From contig JBAZOO010000031.1 of NCBI GenBank assembly GCA_041648735.1, positions 1 through 45,316 of the forward strand: a stretch of DNA of 45,316 nt, in the 5' to 3' direction. Positions within the stretch are counted from its first letter, which is position 1, and the number at the start of each line of letters is the position of its first letter. This DNA comes from JBAZOO01 sp041648735. GTDB lineage: Bacteria; Verrucomicrobiota; Lentisphaeria; Oligosphaerales; CAITYL01. A program made the translations under genes and the position numbers. The notes under the pieces are model-generated. The model did not search any database and was not told the origin of the DNA. It saw nothing but the letters and a program-made list of their open reading frames with translations. Positions 1 through 7,543 of the stretch are shown piece after piece.

Positions 1-6
1 GATCCC

Positions 7-95
7 TTTAGCCCACGAAAAACTCCGACCCTTTTTTAGCCCACGAAACACACGAAAAAAACAAAGCTTTCGTGCTGTTTCGTGTGTTTCGTGGG
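7..95. repeat. Intergenic CCACGAAA repeat cluster with 18-bp inverted repeat
   Basis: The 14-mer TTTAGCCCACGAAA occurs at 7-20 and again at 35-48. CCCACGAAACACACGAAA at 40-57 is the exact reverse complement of 78-95, giving an 18-bp stem around a 20-nt loop that itself holds the palindrome AAAGCTTT (63-70). No coding potential is seen. It could fold as a strong hairpin or be decayed repeat DNA; related word fragments occur at 108-119, 17311-17338 and 35539-35580. Confidence 0.75.
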
Positions 96-144
96 GAAAA
101 GGCTGGTGTGGATTTGTGGGCCAAAAACCCTTCGTGGTGAAAGC

Positions 145-720
145 ATGAAACGCAAGTCATCATTCACGCTGATCGAGCTGCTGGTGGTGATCGCCAGCAT
201 CGCCTATCCTGGCGGCGCTGCTGCTGCCGGCCTTGCAGCGGGCCAAGGAAGCCGCGAAGACGGCGGTGTGCCTGAGCAACCAGCGGCAGGTCTGCGCCGC
301 CATGCTGCTCTACGCCGGCGACAACGACGGCATCGTCCCGCGCGGGTATACGTCCGGGTTCAACGCCGCTGGGAGTAGCTACACCGTCCGCTATTGGTAC
401 GACTGCTTGGCCGATGGCTTCGATGGCCCCAACTATGGTGTCCTCACCGACGCGAAGAATGGCAACGGCCATTTCGATGGCGCCTATTTGCTGCTGCCCC
501 CCCACCCGACCTGGCCCGCCCGTTTCAGGGGGTTCCTCGTGATGCCGCCCGCGCCGGACTCGATCCAGGTGTCGGAGGCGACAAGGCGGGTTTCGATGGA
601 CAACCCGGCCATGTCCGTGCCGCCGGCCATCACCTTGAGCCGGAGCTTGGCGCTGTCGACCGGACCGGTGGCGATGGTGACAAGTGTCAACGTATATCAG
701 GACAAGACACAAGACACGAT
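145..720 (+). pseudogene. Prepilin-type N-methylation domain protein, frameshifted
   Basis: An ATG at 145 opens a type IV prepilin leader (MKRKSSFTLIELLVVIA), the signal cleaved and methylated by a prepilin peptidase before the F. The family normally continues as ILAALLLPALQRAKEAAK. That continuation is present, but in the next frame from about 206, so one extra base near 204-205 breaks the gene; the original frame stops at 378. The second frame carries a plausible pilin body (CLSNQRQVCAAMLLYAGDND) to about residue 170 and then decays into low-quality sequence that runs into the ATPase gene. The usual C-terminal H-X9-DG motif is not seen, so the 3' end also looks lost. The 3' limit is approximate. 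A sequencing error could explain the single indel but not the missing tail. Compare the intact relative at 30421-31014. Confidence 0.75.
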
Positions 721-866
721 CCTTGAACGTCCAACGGCGAACGGCCAACGATCGGCCGGCCCGGCGGCGGGAAGGCCGGCGGCGGCGGGGGTGGACAAAC
801 GGGGGAAGGGCGGGTACGTTTCCTGCCGATCTCACCAGACACCGTGTTGGAGGATGAACCCCCGAA

Positions 867-2405
867 ATGGCTGCCGGAACTGCCCAGCCCCAAAGCGCGC
901 CGCCACCGGCCTTGCCGCCGCCGGGGGTGGAGCTTTGCGGACTCCGCAGACTGGATGGGCCGTTGCTGGCCATTGACGGCGTGCGCCATGCCGCCTATGG
1001 CGACTTGGTGGAGGTGCGCGGCGCGGACGGCGCGGCCCGGCTGGGGCAGGTTTTGGAAATCAGCCGCGACGCCGCCATCGTCCAGGTCTTCGCCGGCACC
1101 ATTGGGCTGGCCAACGCCGCGACGCGGGTGCGGTTCCTGGGGCGCGGCCTGACGATCCCCGTCGCCCGCGAGATGCTGGGGCGGGTCTTCGACGGGCTGG
1201 GGCGGCCCAAGGACGGGCTGCCGCCGCCCGTGGCCGCCGACTGGCGCGACGTCAATGGCCTGCCGATCAACCCCTGTGCGCGGGTCTATCCGCGCGACTT
1301 CATCCAGACGGGGGTTTCGGCGATCGACCTGATGAACTCCCTGGTGCGGGGGCAGAAGCTGCCGGTCTTCTCCGGCAATGGGCTGCCGCACAACCGGCTG
1401 GTGGCGCAGATCATCCGCCAGGCACGGCTGTTGCGGGCGGAGGAGCCGTTTGCGGTCGTCTTCGGGGCGATGGGGGTGAAGGCGGACGTGGCCCGTTTTT
1501 TCATTGAGTCCTTCGAGCGCAGCGGGGTGATTGACAACGTGACGCTGTTCCTCAGCCTGGCCGACGACCCGTCGGTGGAGCGGCTGGTCACCCCGCGTTC
1601 GGCATTGACCTTCGCCGAACACCTGGCCTTCGACCTGGGGATGCACGTGCTGGTGCTGCTGACCGACATGACGAACTACTGCGAGGCCCTGCGCGAGGTC
1701 GCCACCGCGCGTTCCGAGATCCCGAGCCGCAAGGGGTATCCCGGCTATCTTTACAGCGATTTGGCGTCGTTGTACGAGCGGGCCGGGCGGGTCGAGGGGC
1801 GGGCGGGCTCGATCACCCAGATGCCGGTGCTGACCATGCCGAGCGACGACATTTCGCATCCCGTGCCGGATCTCACCGGGTTCATCACGGAGGGGCAGAT
1901 CGTGCTGGACCGGGAGATGTCCCAGCGGGGCATCTATCCGCCGGTGGCGGGGCTGCCCTCGCTGTCGCGGCTGATGAAGGATGGCATCGGGGCGGGGCGG
2001 ACGCGGGCGGACCATCCGCACCTGGCCGCCCAGTTGTTTGCCTGCTATTCGAAGGTGAAGGAGATCCGGGCGCTGGCCTCGGTGATCGGCGAGGAGGAGT
2101 TGAGTCCGCTGGACAAGCTCTACATGCAGTTTGGCGAGGGTTTTGAGCGCCGGCTGGTGACCCAGGGGGAGTTTGAGGAGCGCACGGTCGCGGAAAGCCT
2201 GGATCTCGGCTGGGAGCTGCTCAAGATCTTGCCGCGCAGCGAGCTGTATCGCCTGAGCGAGGAGGAGTTGGCGGCGCGGTTCGATCCGCCGCGGGCGGGC
2301 GAGGTTGGGGTGGCGGCCACCGCCGAGGCGCCGGCCGGGGGCGGCGACGCCTGGGCCGGCCTGGCGGCGGAAGCGGCGGCGGGCGGTGGGACGAAGGAGG
2401 GGTGA
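867..2405 (+). CDS. atpB: V-type ATP synthase subunit B
   Basis: This is the non-catalytic nucleotide-binding subunit of the V1 head, which alternates with subunit A in the hexamer of a membrane ion pump or ATP synthase. The 512-residue product has the B-subunit hallmark FSGNGLPHNRL (about residues 168-178) where catalytic subunits have a P-loop, preceded by a beta-barrel domain and RVFDGLGRPKDG. It is somewhat longer than the usual 430-470 residues because of a Pro/Ala-rich N-terminus and a Gly/Ala-rich tail. The ATG at 867 is preceded by GGAGG at 849-853. Subunit D follows after 7 bases. The expected upstream partner, catalytic subunit A, is absent: a broken prepilin gene lies there instead. 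A copy of the TGCGGACTCCGCA palindrome (936-948) is part of the coding sequence. Family assignment is secure; the start is less so. Confidence 0.93.
   Translation: MAAGTAQPQSAPPPALPPPGVELCGLRRLDGPLLAIDGVRHAAYGDLVEVRGADGAARLGQVLEISRDAAIVQVFAGTIGLANAATRVRFLGRGLTIPVAREMLGRVFDGLGRPKDGLPPPVAADWRDVNGLPINPCARVYPRDFIQTGVSAIDLMNSLVRGQKLPVFSGNGLPHNRLVAQIIRQARLLRAEEPFAVVFGAMGVKADVARFFIESFERSGVIDNVTLFLSLADDPSVERLVTPRSALTFAEHLAFDLGMHVLVLLTDMTNYCEALREVATARSEIPSRKGYPGYLYSDLASLYERAGRVEGRAGSITQMPVLTMPSDDISHPVPDLTGFITEGQIVLDREMSQRGIYPPVAGLPSLSRLMKDGIGAGRTRADHPHLAAQLFACYSKVKEIRALASVIGEEELSPLDKLYMQFGEGFERRLVTQGEFEERTVAESLDLGWELLKILPRSELYRLSEEELAARFDPPRAGEVGVAATAEAPAGGGDAWAGLAAEAAAGGGTKEG
936..948. repeat. TGCGGACTCCGCA palindrome, copy 1
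   Basis: This is a copy of the scattered palindrome TGCGGASTCCGCA. It lies inside the V-ATPase B gene, where it is read as Cys-Gly-Leu-Arg. Confidence 0.8.
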
Positions 2406-2412
2406 CGCGGCC

Positions 2413-3060
2413 ATGGCGCGGCTGAACACGGCTCCAACCAAAAGCAACCTGCAATCGCTCAAGCGCGACTTGGCGCTGGCGACGGAGGGGTTTTCGCTGC
2501 TCGACCAGAAGCGGGAGATCCTGGTGCTGGAGCTGATGCGGCTGCTGGAGCAGGTGCGCGAGGCCCGGCGCCAGCTCGAGGCCCGGCGCCAGGCGGCCTA
2601 TGCGACCTTGAAGAAGGCGGCCACCGCCAATGGCTACCACCAGCTCCGGGCCACGGCGGCCGGGATCCGCTACGAGCACCGGGTGCGGGAAGGGCAGCGC
2701 ATCGTTGCCGGGGTGCGGGTGCCGGACTTTGGCGTCGAGCACGGCGAGTTCCGTTCCCAGTTCGGCTTTGCCGGCACCGATTCGCTGGTTGACCGGACCA
2801 TGGCCGAATTCCTGGAGCTGCTCAAGGCGGTCAGCCGCATGGCGCAGTTGGAGACGGCGGTCTGGCAGTTGGCCCGGGAGCTGAAGAAGACCCAGCGGCG
2901 GGTGAATGCCCTGGAGCAACTGTTCATTCCCGCCTACCAGGACACGCGGAAATGGATCCAGGAGACGCTTGAAGGCAAGGAGCTGGAGTCGTTTTTTGTG
3001 CTCAAGCTGCTGAAGAAGAAGCTGGCGGCGGTTGCCGAAGGCGCGGCCGGGGATTTATAG
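2413..3060 (+). CDS. atpD: V-type ATP synthase subunit D
   Basis: This is the central-stalk subunit that forms the rotor shaft inside the A3B3 head. The 215-residue protein begins APTKSNLQSLKRDLALA, the typical opening of this family, and is almost wholly predicted as two long helices: an N-terminal coiled coil (about 5-75) and a C-terminal one (about 140-200) that ends RRVNALEQLFIPAYQ, a conserved stretch. The start at 2413 has a GGAGGGG ribosome-binding site at 2396-2402 that overlaps the end of subunit B, so the two are co-expressed. Upstream in-frame codons exist but would overlap subunit B with low-complexity sequence. In related bacteria the D gene is followed by the membrane subunits I and K; here a universal stress protein follows instead. 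Confidence 0.93.
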   Translation: MARLNTAPTKSNLQSLKRDLALATEGFSLLDQKREILVLELMRLLEQVREARRQLEARRQAAYATLKKAATANGYHQLRATAAGIRYEHRVREGQRIVAGVRVPDFGVEHGEFRSQFGFAGTDSLVDRTMAEFLELLKAVSRMAQLETAVWQLARELKKTQRRVNALEQLFIPAYQDTRKWIQETLEGKELESFFVLKLLKKKLAAVAEGAAGDL

Positions 3061-3108
3061 TGTTGGCCGGGGGGTGGTGCGATCCAACCCCGGGCAGGAG
3101 ACGGAGCC

Positions 3109-3576
3109 ATGGACGGGAGCCGGTTGCTCAGCAAGCTGCTGCTGGTGGTTGACGGATCGGCGGAATCCGTGGCGGCGGCGCATTATGCCGTGCGGCTGGC
3201 GACCGAGGTCGGCGGCACCTTGGAGGCGGTCTACGTCATCGACACGGCCACCATGGACTATCTCATGCAGATGCGGATTTTCGTGGCCGAGGAGCGGCAG
3301 GAGTTCGAGCGGGACCTGGAGTTGACTGGCCGGCGCTACCTCGAACTGGTGCAGACCTTGGCGAAGAAGCAGGGGCTGGAGGTGCATCTCCACCTGTTGC
3401 GGGGCGGGTTCCAGCAAGGGGTGCTGTGCCTGGCGCGGGCGATGGGTGCCGACGCCATCATCCTGGGTGGCTGGTCCGGCAGCCTGACGCGGAAGGACGT
3501 GGCGGGGATGGAGCGGCAGTTGGTGCTGGCGAATGCGGCCAGCCCGGTGATCGTCGTCCGCCAGCGGCCGGGATAG
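3109..3576 (+). CDS. Universal stress protein (UspA family)
   Basis: The 155-residue protein has the UspA alpha/beta fold: a first strand KLLLVVDGSAESVAAAHYAVRLA with the nucleotide-contacting Asp, and a last strand ASPVIVVRQ. The ATP-binding loop is only partly canonical: GGWSGSLTRKDVAG resembles GX2GX9G(S/T) but has one residue fewer and a Met after the last Gly, so ATP binding is uncertain. An AGGAGACGGA site sits just before the ATG. It begins 48 bases after subunit D on the same strand and may be transcribed with the ATPase genes. Role is not known beyond a general stress or energy-sensing function inferred for the family. The gene ends 5 bases from the convergent pseudouridine synthase, with no terminator visible. 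Confidence 0.88.
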   Translation: MDGSRLLSKLLLVVDGSAESVAAAHYAVRLATEVGGTLEAVYVIDTATMDYLMQMRIFVAEERQEFERDLELTGRRYLELVQTLAKKQGLEVHLHLLRGGFQQGVLCLARAMGADAIILGGWSGSLTRKDVAGMERQLVLANAASPVIVVRQRPG

Positions 3577-3581
3577 GGCGG

Positions 3582-4559
3582 TCAGGGCAGCAGCGCGGCC
3601 AGCTCGGGGGGCAGGGGTGAGGTGGCCAGGAACGGTTCGCCGGTGGCGGGGTGGCGGCAGGCGAGGCGGGTGGCGTGCAGGGCCTGGCGCGGGAGGCGGA
3701 GCCGCTGCCGGTCCGCCGCCGTGAGGGTGCCGGCGATGAAGCGGAGGTAGAGGCGGTCATCGGGCCCGTAGAGCTTGTCGCCGACGAGGGGGAAGCCGAG
3801 GGAGCAAAGGGTGGCGCGGATCTGGTGGCGGCGGCCGGTGCGGGGTTCGGCTTCGACGAGGCTCAGCTCCGGGGTGAGGCGGCGGCGGCGGAAACGGGTT
3901 TCCGCCCATTCGGCCGGGCCGGGGGCGGCGGGGGGCGCGTCCGGCGCGCCCGGGATGAAGCGGCGTTTTTTGCGGACTTCGCTGGCGGGGTCGGGCAGGA
4001 GCCAGCCGTTGGCTTCGCACTGTTCGGGGAATGCGCCTTCGACGACCGCGAGGTAGCGTTTTTCGACTTGGCGGCGGCTGAACTGGCGCTGCAATTCGCG
4101 GGCGGCGGCGGTGGTTTTGGCGACCAGCACCAGGCCGGAGGTTTCGCGGTCGAGGCGGTTGGCCAGGGCGAAGAAGGCGTCGGCGGGGAAGGCGTCGTGG
4201 AGGGCGGCCCACAAGGTGTGGTTGAAGAAGCGGCCGGCGGGGTGGCAGGGCAGGTTGCCCGGCTTTTCGGCGACCAGGAGGGCGGCATCCTCCCAGAGGC
4301 GGCGCCAGGCCAGGTCAACCGGGGGCTCGGTGGCGCGGAGGCCGTCGGGGATGAGGTATTCCAGCCAGTCGCCGGGGCCGGCGGGGGTGTCCGGGGCGGT
4401 GGTGGGGCGGCCATTGAGCTGGAGGCGGCCGGCGGCGAGTTCGCGCCGCCATTCCTCGGCGGTGTGGTAGGTGAAGCGGCTGGCCAGCAGGTCGAGGATG
4501 GGGCGGGGTGCGGCCCCTGGCGGCAGGCGCAGCTTGGCGGCGCGGGTCAGGCTGGCCAT
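3582..4559 (-). CDS. RluA family pseudouridine synthase
   Basis: This enzyme isomerises uridine to pseudouridine in ribosomal or transfer RNA. The 325-residue product has an S4-like RNA-binding N-terminus (about 18-75) and the catalytic motif NRLDRETSGLVLVAK, in which Asp137 is the expected nucleophile (HRLDRETSG in most members; the first His is Asn here). Later conserved blocks EKRYLAVVEG and EAEPRTGRRHQIR are also present. The start overlaps the 3' end of the PTS IIA gene by 13 bases, indicating translational coupling at the end of the tig-clpP-clpX run. The exact RNA target cannot be read from sequence. A near copy of the palindrome (TGCGGACTTCGC, one mismatch) lies at 3971-3982. Confidence 0.9.
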   Translation of the reverse strand: MASLTRAAKLRLPPGAAPRPILDLLASRFTYHTAEEWRRELAAGRLQLNGRPTTAPDTPAGPGDWLEYLIPDGLRATEPPVDLAWRRLWEDAALLVAEKPGNLPCHPAGRFFNHTLWAALHDAFPADAFFALANRLDRETSGLVLVAKTTAAARELQRQFSRRQVEKRYLAVVEGAFPEQCEANGWLLPDPASEVRKKRRFIPGAPDAPPAAPGPAEWAETRFRRRRLTPELSLVEAEPRTGRRHQIRATLCSLGFPLVGDKLYGPDDRLYLRFIAGTLTAADRQRLRLPRQALHATRLACRHPATGEPFLATSPLPPELAALLP

Positions 4560-5011
4560 TTGTAGGCGGCGAGCAGGTTCAGGACCTGGGTTGGGGTGGT
4601 GGCGGCGCGCAGCTTCTCCATGCGGCGGGCGTCGTTGATGAAGTGGACGAGGCCTTGGAGGAGGGTGAGGTGGGCGGTGGGGGCGAAGGCGGGGACGGCG
4701 ATGAGGAAGAAGGTGCGGCAGTTCTCCTGGGCGCCGGGGTGGAAGGGGATGCCGGGGGCGGCGGCCAAGCCGATGGTGATGCCGAGGCGGCGGACGACGG
4801 TGGAGCGGGCGTGGGGGATGGCCAGTTCCCGGCCGATCTGGGTGGTGATCTGCTCTTCCCGGCGTTCGACGTCGTCCACGAACCGCGGCAGGTTGGCCAC
4901 AATGCCGGTTTCCTGCATGGGCAGCGCCAATTGCTCCAGGAGGCCCCGCCGGTTGTCAGCCTGCAGGTTGAGGAGGACGTGGGAGCGTGGCAGCAGCGTT
5001 TTGATGTCCAT
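4547..5011 (-). CDS. PTS sugar transporter subunit IIA (fructose/nitrogen type)
   Basis: The 154-residue protein is a stand-alone EIIA domain of the mannitol/fructose/PtsN class. The active-site motif RELAIPHARST places the phospho-accepting His at residue 67. No EIIB, EIIC, HPr or enzyme I gene is nearby, so it more likely acts as a phosphorylation-dependent regulator, like PtsN, than as part of a sugar importer; this is inference. The chosen ATG (5011) gives the usual length and the typical opening MDIKTLLPRSHVLLNL; the open frame extends a further 33 codons upstream without family similarity. No clear ribosome-binding site is visible, so it may depend on translation of the zinc-ribbon gene 35 bases upstream. 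Confidence 0.88.
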   Translation of the reverse strand: MDIKTLLPRSHVLLNLQADNRRGLLEQLALPMQETGIVANLPRFVDDVERREEQITTQIGRELAIPHARSTVVRRLGITIGLAAAPGIPFHPGAQENCRTFFLIAVPAFAPTAHLTLLQGLVHFINDARRMEKLRAATTPTQVLNLLAAYKWPA

Positions 5012-5046
5012 GGGGTGACGTGGGAAGGGGGGGGTGCCCAATGGGC

Positions 5047-5421
5047 TCAGGGTGAGTCGGCGTTGGCTGGGGTGAGCAGCAGGAAGCGGGCGCAGTGGGG
5101 GCAGGTCCAAGCCATTTCGCCCCGGCGCATCCGGATCAAGTCCCCCTGGTTGACGCTCAAGTGGCAGGCGGTGCAGACGCCGCCCTCCTCTTGGGCGACG
5201 CCCAGTCCGGAGCGGCGGAGCCGGTCGTAGCGGCGCAGGTGCGCCATGGGGATGCCAGCGCGCAGGCTGGCGATGTCCGCCTCGATTTGGCGGATGGCGG
5301 TGGGGGGGTGGCTGGCGCTGGCGTGGATGATCCGGGATTCGGCCAGGATCAGCTCCAGCTCCTGCAGCCGCAACAGCTCATTGACGGTAGTGCGCACGGG
5401 AAAGGGTTCCAAGTGAGACAT
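5047..5421 (-). CDS. Small C4 zinc-ribbon protein
   Basis: This 124-residue protein has a helical N-terminal half (about 10-75, likely a short coiled coil) and a C-terminal zinc ribbon: CTACHLSVNQ and, 24 residues later, CPHC. The layout matches the zf-RING_7/CdsZ group of coiled-coil zinc-ribbon proteins, though it is half the length of the better-conserved relative at 24906-25622. Function in this group is not settled. The ATG at 5421 is preceded by a purine-rich GGAAAG stretch. It lies 43 bases after clpX and 35 before the PTS IIA gene, so it belongs to the same run. Zinc binding is inferred from the four cysteines; a biological role is not proposed. Confidence 0.8.
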   Translation of the reverse strand: MSHLEPFPVRTTVNELLRLQELELILAESRIIHASASHPPTAIRQIEADIASLRAGIPMAHLRRYDRLRRSGLGVAQEEGGVCTACHLSVNQGDLIRMRRGEMAWTCPHCARFLLLTPANADSP

Positions 5422-5464
5422 TCCACTTTCCACAATAGCAGCGCTGGGCCGGAAAAGCAAACGC

Positions 5465-6793
5465 TCAGGCGGCGGGGCGCCGGGACGGCTGGGCCCGCAG
5501 GGTGAGCTTGGGGAGGGCGTGCCCCCGGACCACCTCGGCATCGATCATGCAGGCGGCCACGTCATCGCGGGAGGGGACGTCGTACATGATGTCGAGCATC
5601 AGCGATTCCAGGATGGTGCGCAGGCCGCGGGCGCCGGTGCCCTTTTCCTTGGCCTTGGCGGCCAGGGCCTCCAGCGCGTCGGGGGTGAACTTCAGCTCGA
5701 CGCCTTCGATGGCCATCAGTTCCTGGTATTGCTTGAGGAGGGCGTTCTTGGGTTCGCCGAGGATGCGGACGAGGTCGGCGGCGGTCAGCTCGTGGAGGGC
5801 GGCGCAGACCGGCAACCGGCCGATGAATTCGGGGATCATCCCGTACTTGATCAGGTCCTGCGGCTCGACGTGCTGGAGGATCTTCGGGTCGTTGGCGGTG
5901 ACCACCGGCGCCTCCCCCTGGTCGCCGCCGCCGAAGCCGAGCACCCGCTTGCCCAGGCGGCGGTAGACGATCTGGTCGAGGCCGACGAAGGCGCCGCCGC
6001 AGATGAAGAGGATGTTGGAGGTGTCGACTTGCAGGTATTCCTGGTGCGGATGCTTGCGGCCGCCCTGGGGGGGGACGTTGGCGATGGTGCCTTCGACGAT
6101 CTTGAGCAGGGCCTGCTGCACCCCCTCGCCGGAGACGTCGCGGGTGATGGAGACGTTGTCGGTGGTGCGGGCGATCTTGTCGATTTCGTCAATGTAGACG
6201 ATGCCGATCTGGGCGCGGGCGACGTCATAGTTGGCGGCCTGGACCAGGCGGAGGATGACGTTCTCCACGTCCTCCCCCACATAGCCGGCCTCGGTCAGGG
6301 GGGTGGCGTCGGTGATCGCCAGCGGCACGTCCAGCAGCTTGGCGAGGGTGCGGGCGAGCAGGGTCTTGCCCGAGCCGGTGGGGCCGAGCATCAGGATGTT
6401 GCTCTTCTCGATGTCGATCCGCCGGGCCGCTTCCGGGTGCTCGCGCTGGTACTGGATGCGCTTGTAGTGGTTGTGGACGGCCACGGCGAGGACTTTCTTG
6501 ACGTGCTCCTGGCCGACCACGTACTGGTCCAGGTATTCGTTGATGGCGGCGGGCTTGGGCACCTTCAGGGGGGCTGGCTTCGCCTCCTTGCCGCGGCGGG
6601 TGTCCGCCTTGCCCGGGGCGGGAGGGGAGGGTGGCCGGGCGCCGGTGGCGCCGAGCATCTGGTTGCAGGCGGCGACGCACTCGTTGCAGATATGGATCCC
6701 CATCGGGCTGGAGATCAGTTGCGCCACTTCCTGGCGGGTCCGGCCGCAGAAGGAGCAGAACACTTCCTGGTTGTCGTCGTGGCGTCGGGCCAT
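5465..6793 (-). CDS. clpX: ATP-dependent Clp protease ATP-binding subunit ClpX
   Basis: This is the AAA+ unfoldase that recognises substrates and feeds them to ClpP in the cytoplasm. The 442-residue product has the N-terminal zinc-binding domain with Cys13, Cys16, Cys36 and Cys39, a Pro-rich linker (about 50-80), Walker A GPTGSGKT (137-144), pore loop GYVG (about 170-173) and Walker B IVYIDEIDK (198-206). The ClpP-docking IGF loop reads LGF (in KRVLGFGGG). The C-terminal small domain carries GARGLRTILE. Length is normal. It follows clpP by 95 bases and trigger factor beyond that, the order seen in most bacteria. Confidence 0.97.
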   Translation of the reverse strand: MARRHDDNQEVFCSFCGRTRQEVAQLISSPMGIHICNECVAACNQMLGATGARPPSPPAPGKADTRRGKEAKPAPLKVPKPAAINEYLDQYVVGQEHVKKVLAVAVHNHYKRIQYQREHPEAARRIDIEKSNILMLGPTGSGKTLLARTLAKLLDVPLAITDATPLTEAGYVGEDVENVILRLVQAANYDVARAQIGIVYIDEIDKIARTTDNVSITRDVSGEGVQQALLKIVEGTIANVPPQGGRKHPHQEYLQVDTSNILFICGGAFVGLDQIVYRRLGKRVLGFGGGDQGEAPVVTANDPKILQHVEPQDLIKYGMIPEFIGRLPVCAALHELTAADLVRILGEPKNALLKQYQELMAIEGVELKFTPDALEALAAKAKEKGTGARGLRTILESLMLDIMYDVPSRDDVAACMIDAEVVRGHALPKLTLRAQPSRRPAA

Positions 6794-6888
6794 CGGTCGT
6801 CAGACTCCCCGCGCGCCAGCCCTGGCAGGAAGGGGTGGCGGCGCGTGTTGGGTGGTGGTTCGGGGCGGGCGGCGGCGCCGCCGCGGCT

Positions 6889-7506
6889 TCAGGGGGCGGC
6901 CGTGGGCTTGGCCTTGGGCTGGATCACCGCGTCCACGAGGCCATATTTCCGGGATTCCTCGGCGGACATGAAGTAGTCGCGGTCCGAATCCTTTTCGATC
7001 TGCTCCAGCGGCTGGCCGGTGTGCTTGGCGAGGATGCCGTTGAGGATGCCGCGGATGCGGAGGATTTCCTGGGCCTGGATGTGGATGTCGGCGGCGGTGC
7101 CCTCGCTGCCGCCGCTGGGCTGGTGGATCATGATCCGGGCGTTGGGCAGGGAGAAGCGCTTGCCCGGGGCGCCGGCCGCGAGCAGCACGGCCCCCATGCT
7201 GGCCGCCTGCCCCACGCAGTAGGTGCAGACGGGGCAGCTCAGCATCTGCATCGTGTCGTAGATCGCCAGGCCGGCGGTCACGGTGCCGCCGGGGCTGTTG
7301 ATGTAGAGGGCGATCTCCTTGCGGGGATCTTCGGACTGGAGGAAGAGGAGCTGGGCGATGACCGAATTCGCCACCTGGTCATCCACCGGCGAGCCGAGCA
7401 GCACGATCCGGTCCTTGAGCAGCCGCGAATAGATGTCGTATGACCGCTCCCCGTGGGAGGTCTGCTCGATCACGAAGGGGACGTAGTGGTTGGCGCGGAT
7501 CGTCAC
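6889..7506 (-). CDS. clpP: ATP-dependent Clp protease proteolytic subunit ClpP
   Basis: This is the serine peptidase that forms the barrel of the ClpXP protease. The catalytic triad is visible as Ser103 in GQAASMGAVLLAAG, His128 in ARIMIHQPSGG and Asp177 in DRDYFMSAEE. The 205-residue length is normal for a ClpP without propeptide extension. The start is a GTG (MTIRANHYVPFVIEQT) with a GGAGA stretch some 11 bases upstream; no ATG in a suitable place exists. It lies 37 bases after trigger factor and 95 before clpX, so the three genes probably form one transcript. Confidence 0.97.
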   Translation of the reverse strand: MTIRANHYVPFVIEQTSHGERSYDIYSRLLKDRIVLLGSPVDDQVANSVIAQLLFLQSEDPRKEIALYINSPGGTVTAGLAIYDTMQMLSCPVCTYCVGQAASMGAVLLAAGAPGKRFSLPNARIMIHQPSGGSEGTAADIHIQAQEILRIRGILNGILAKHTGQPLEQIEKDSDRDYFMSAEESRKYGLVDAVIQPKAKPTAAP

Positions 7507-7543
7507 GGCGGTCGGGTCTCCGGAGGGGGCGTGGTGGGGGGGG

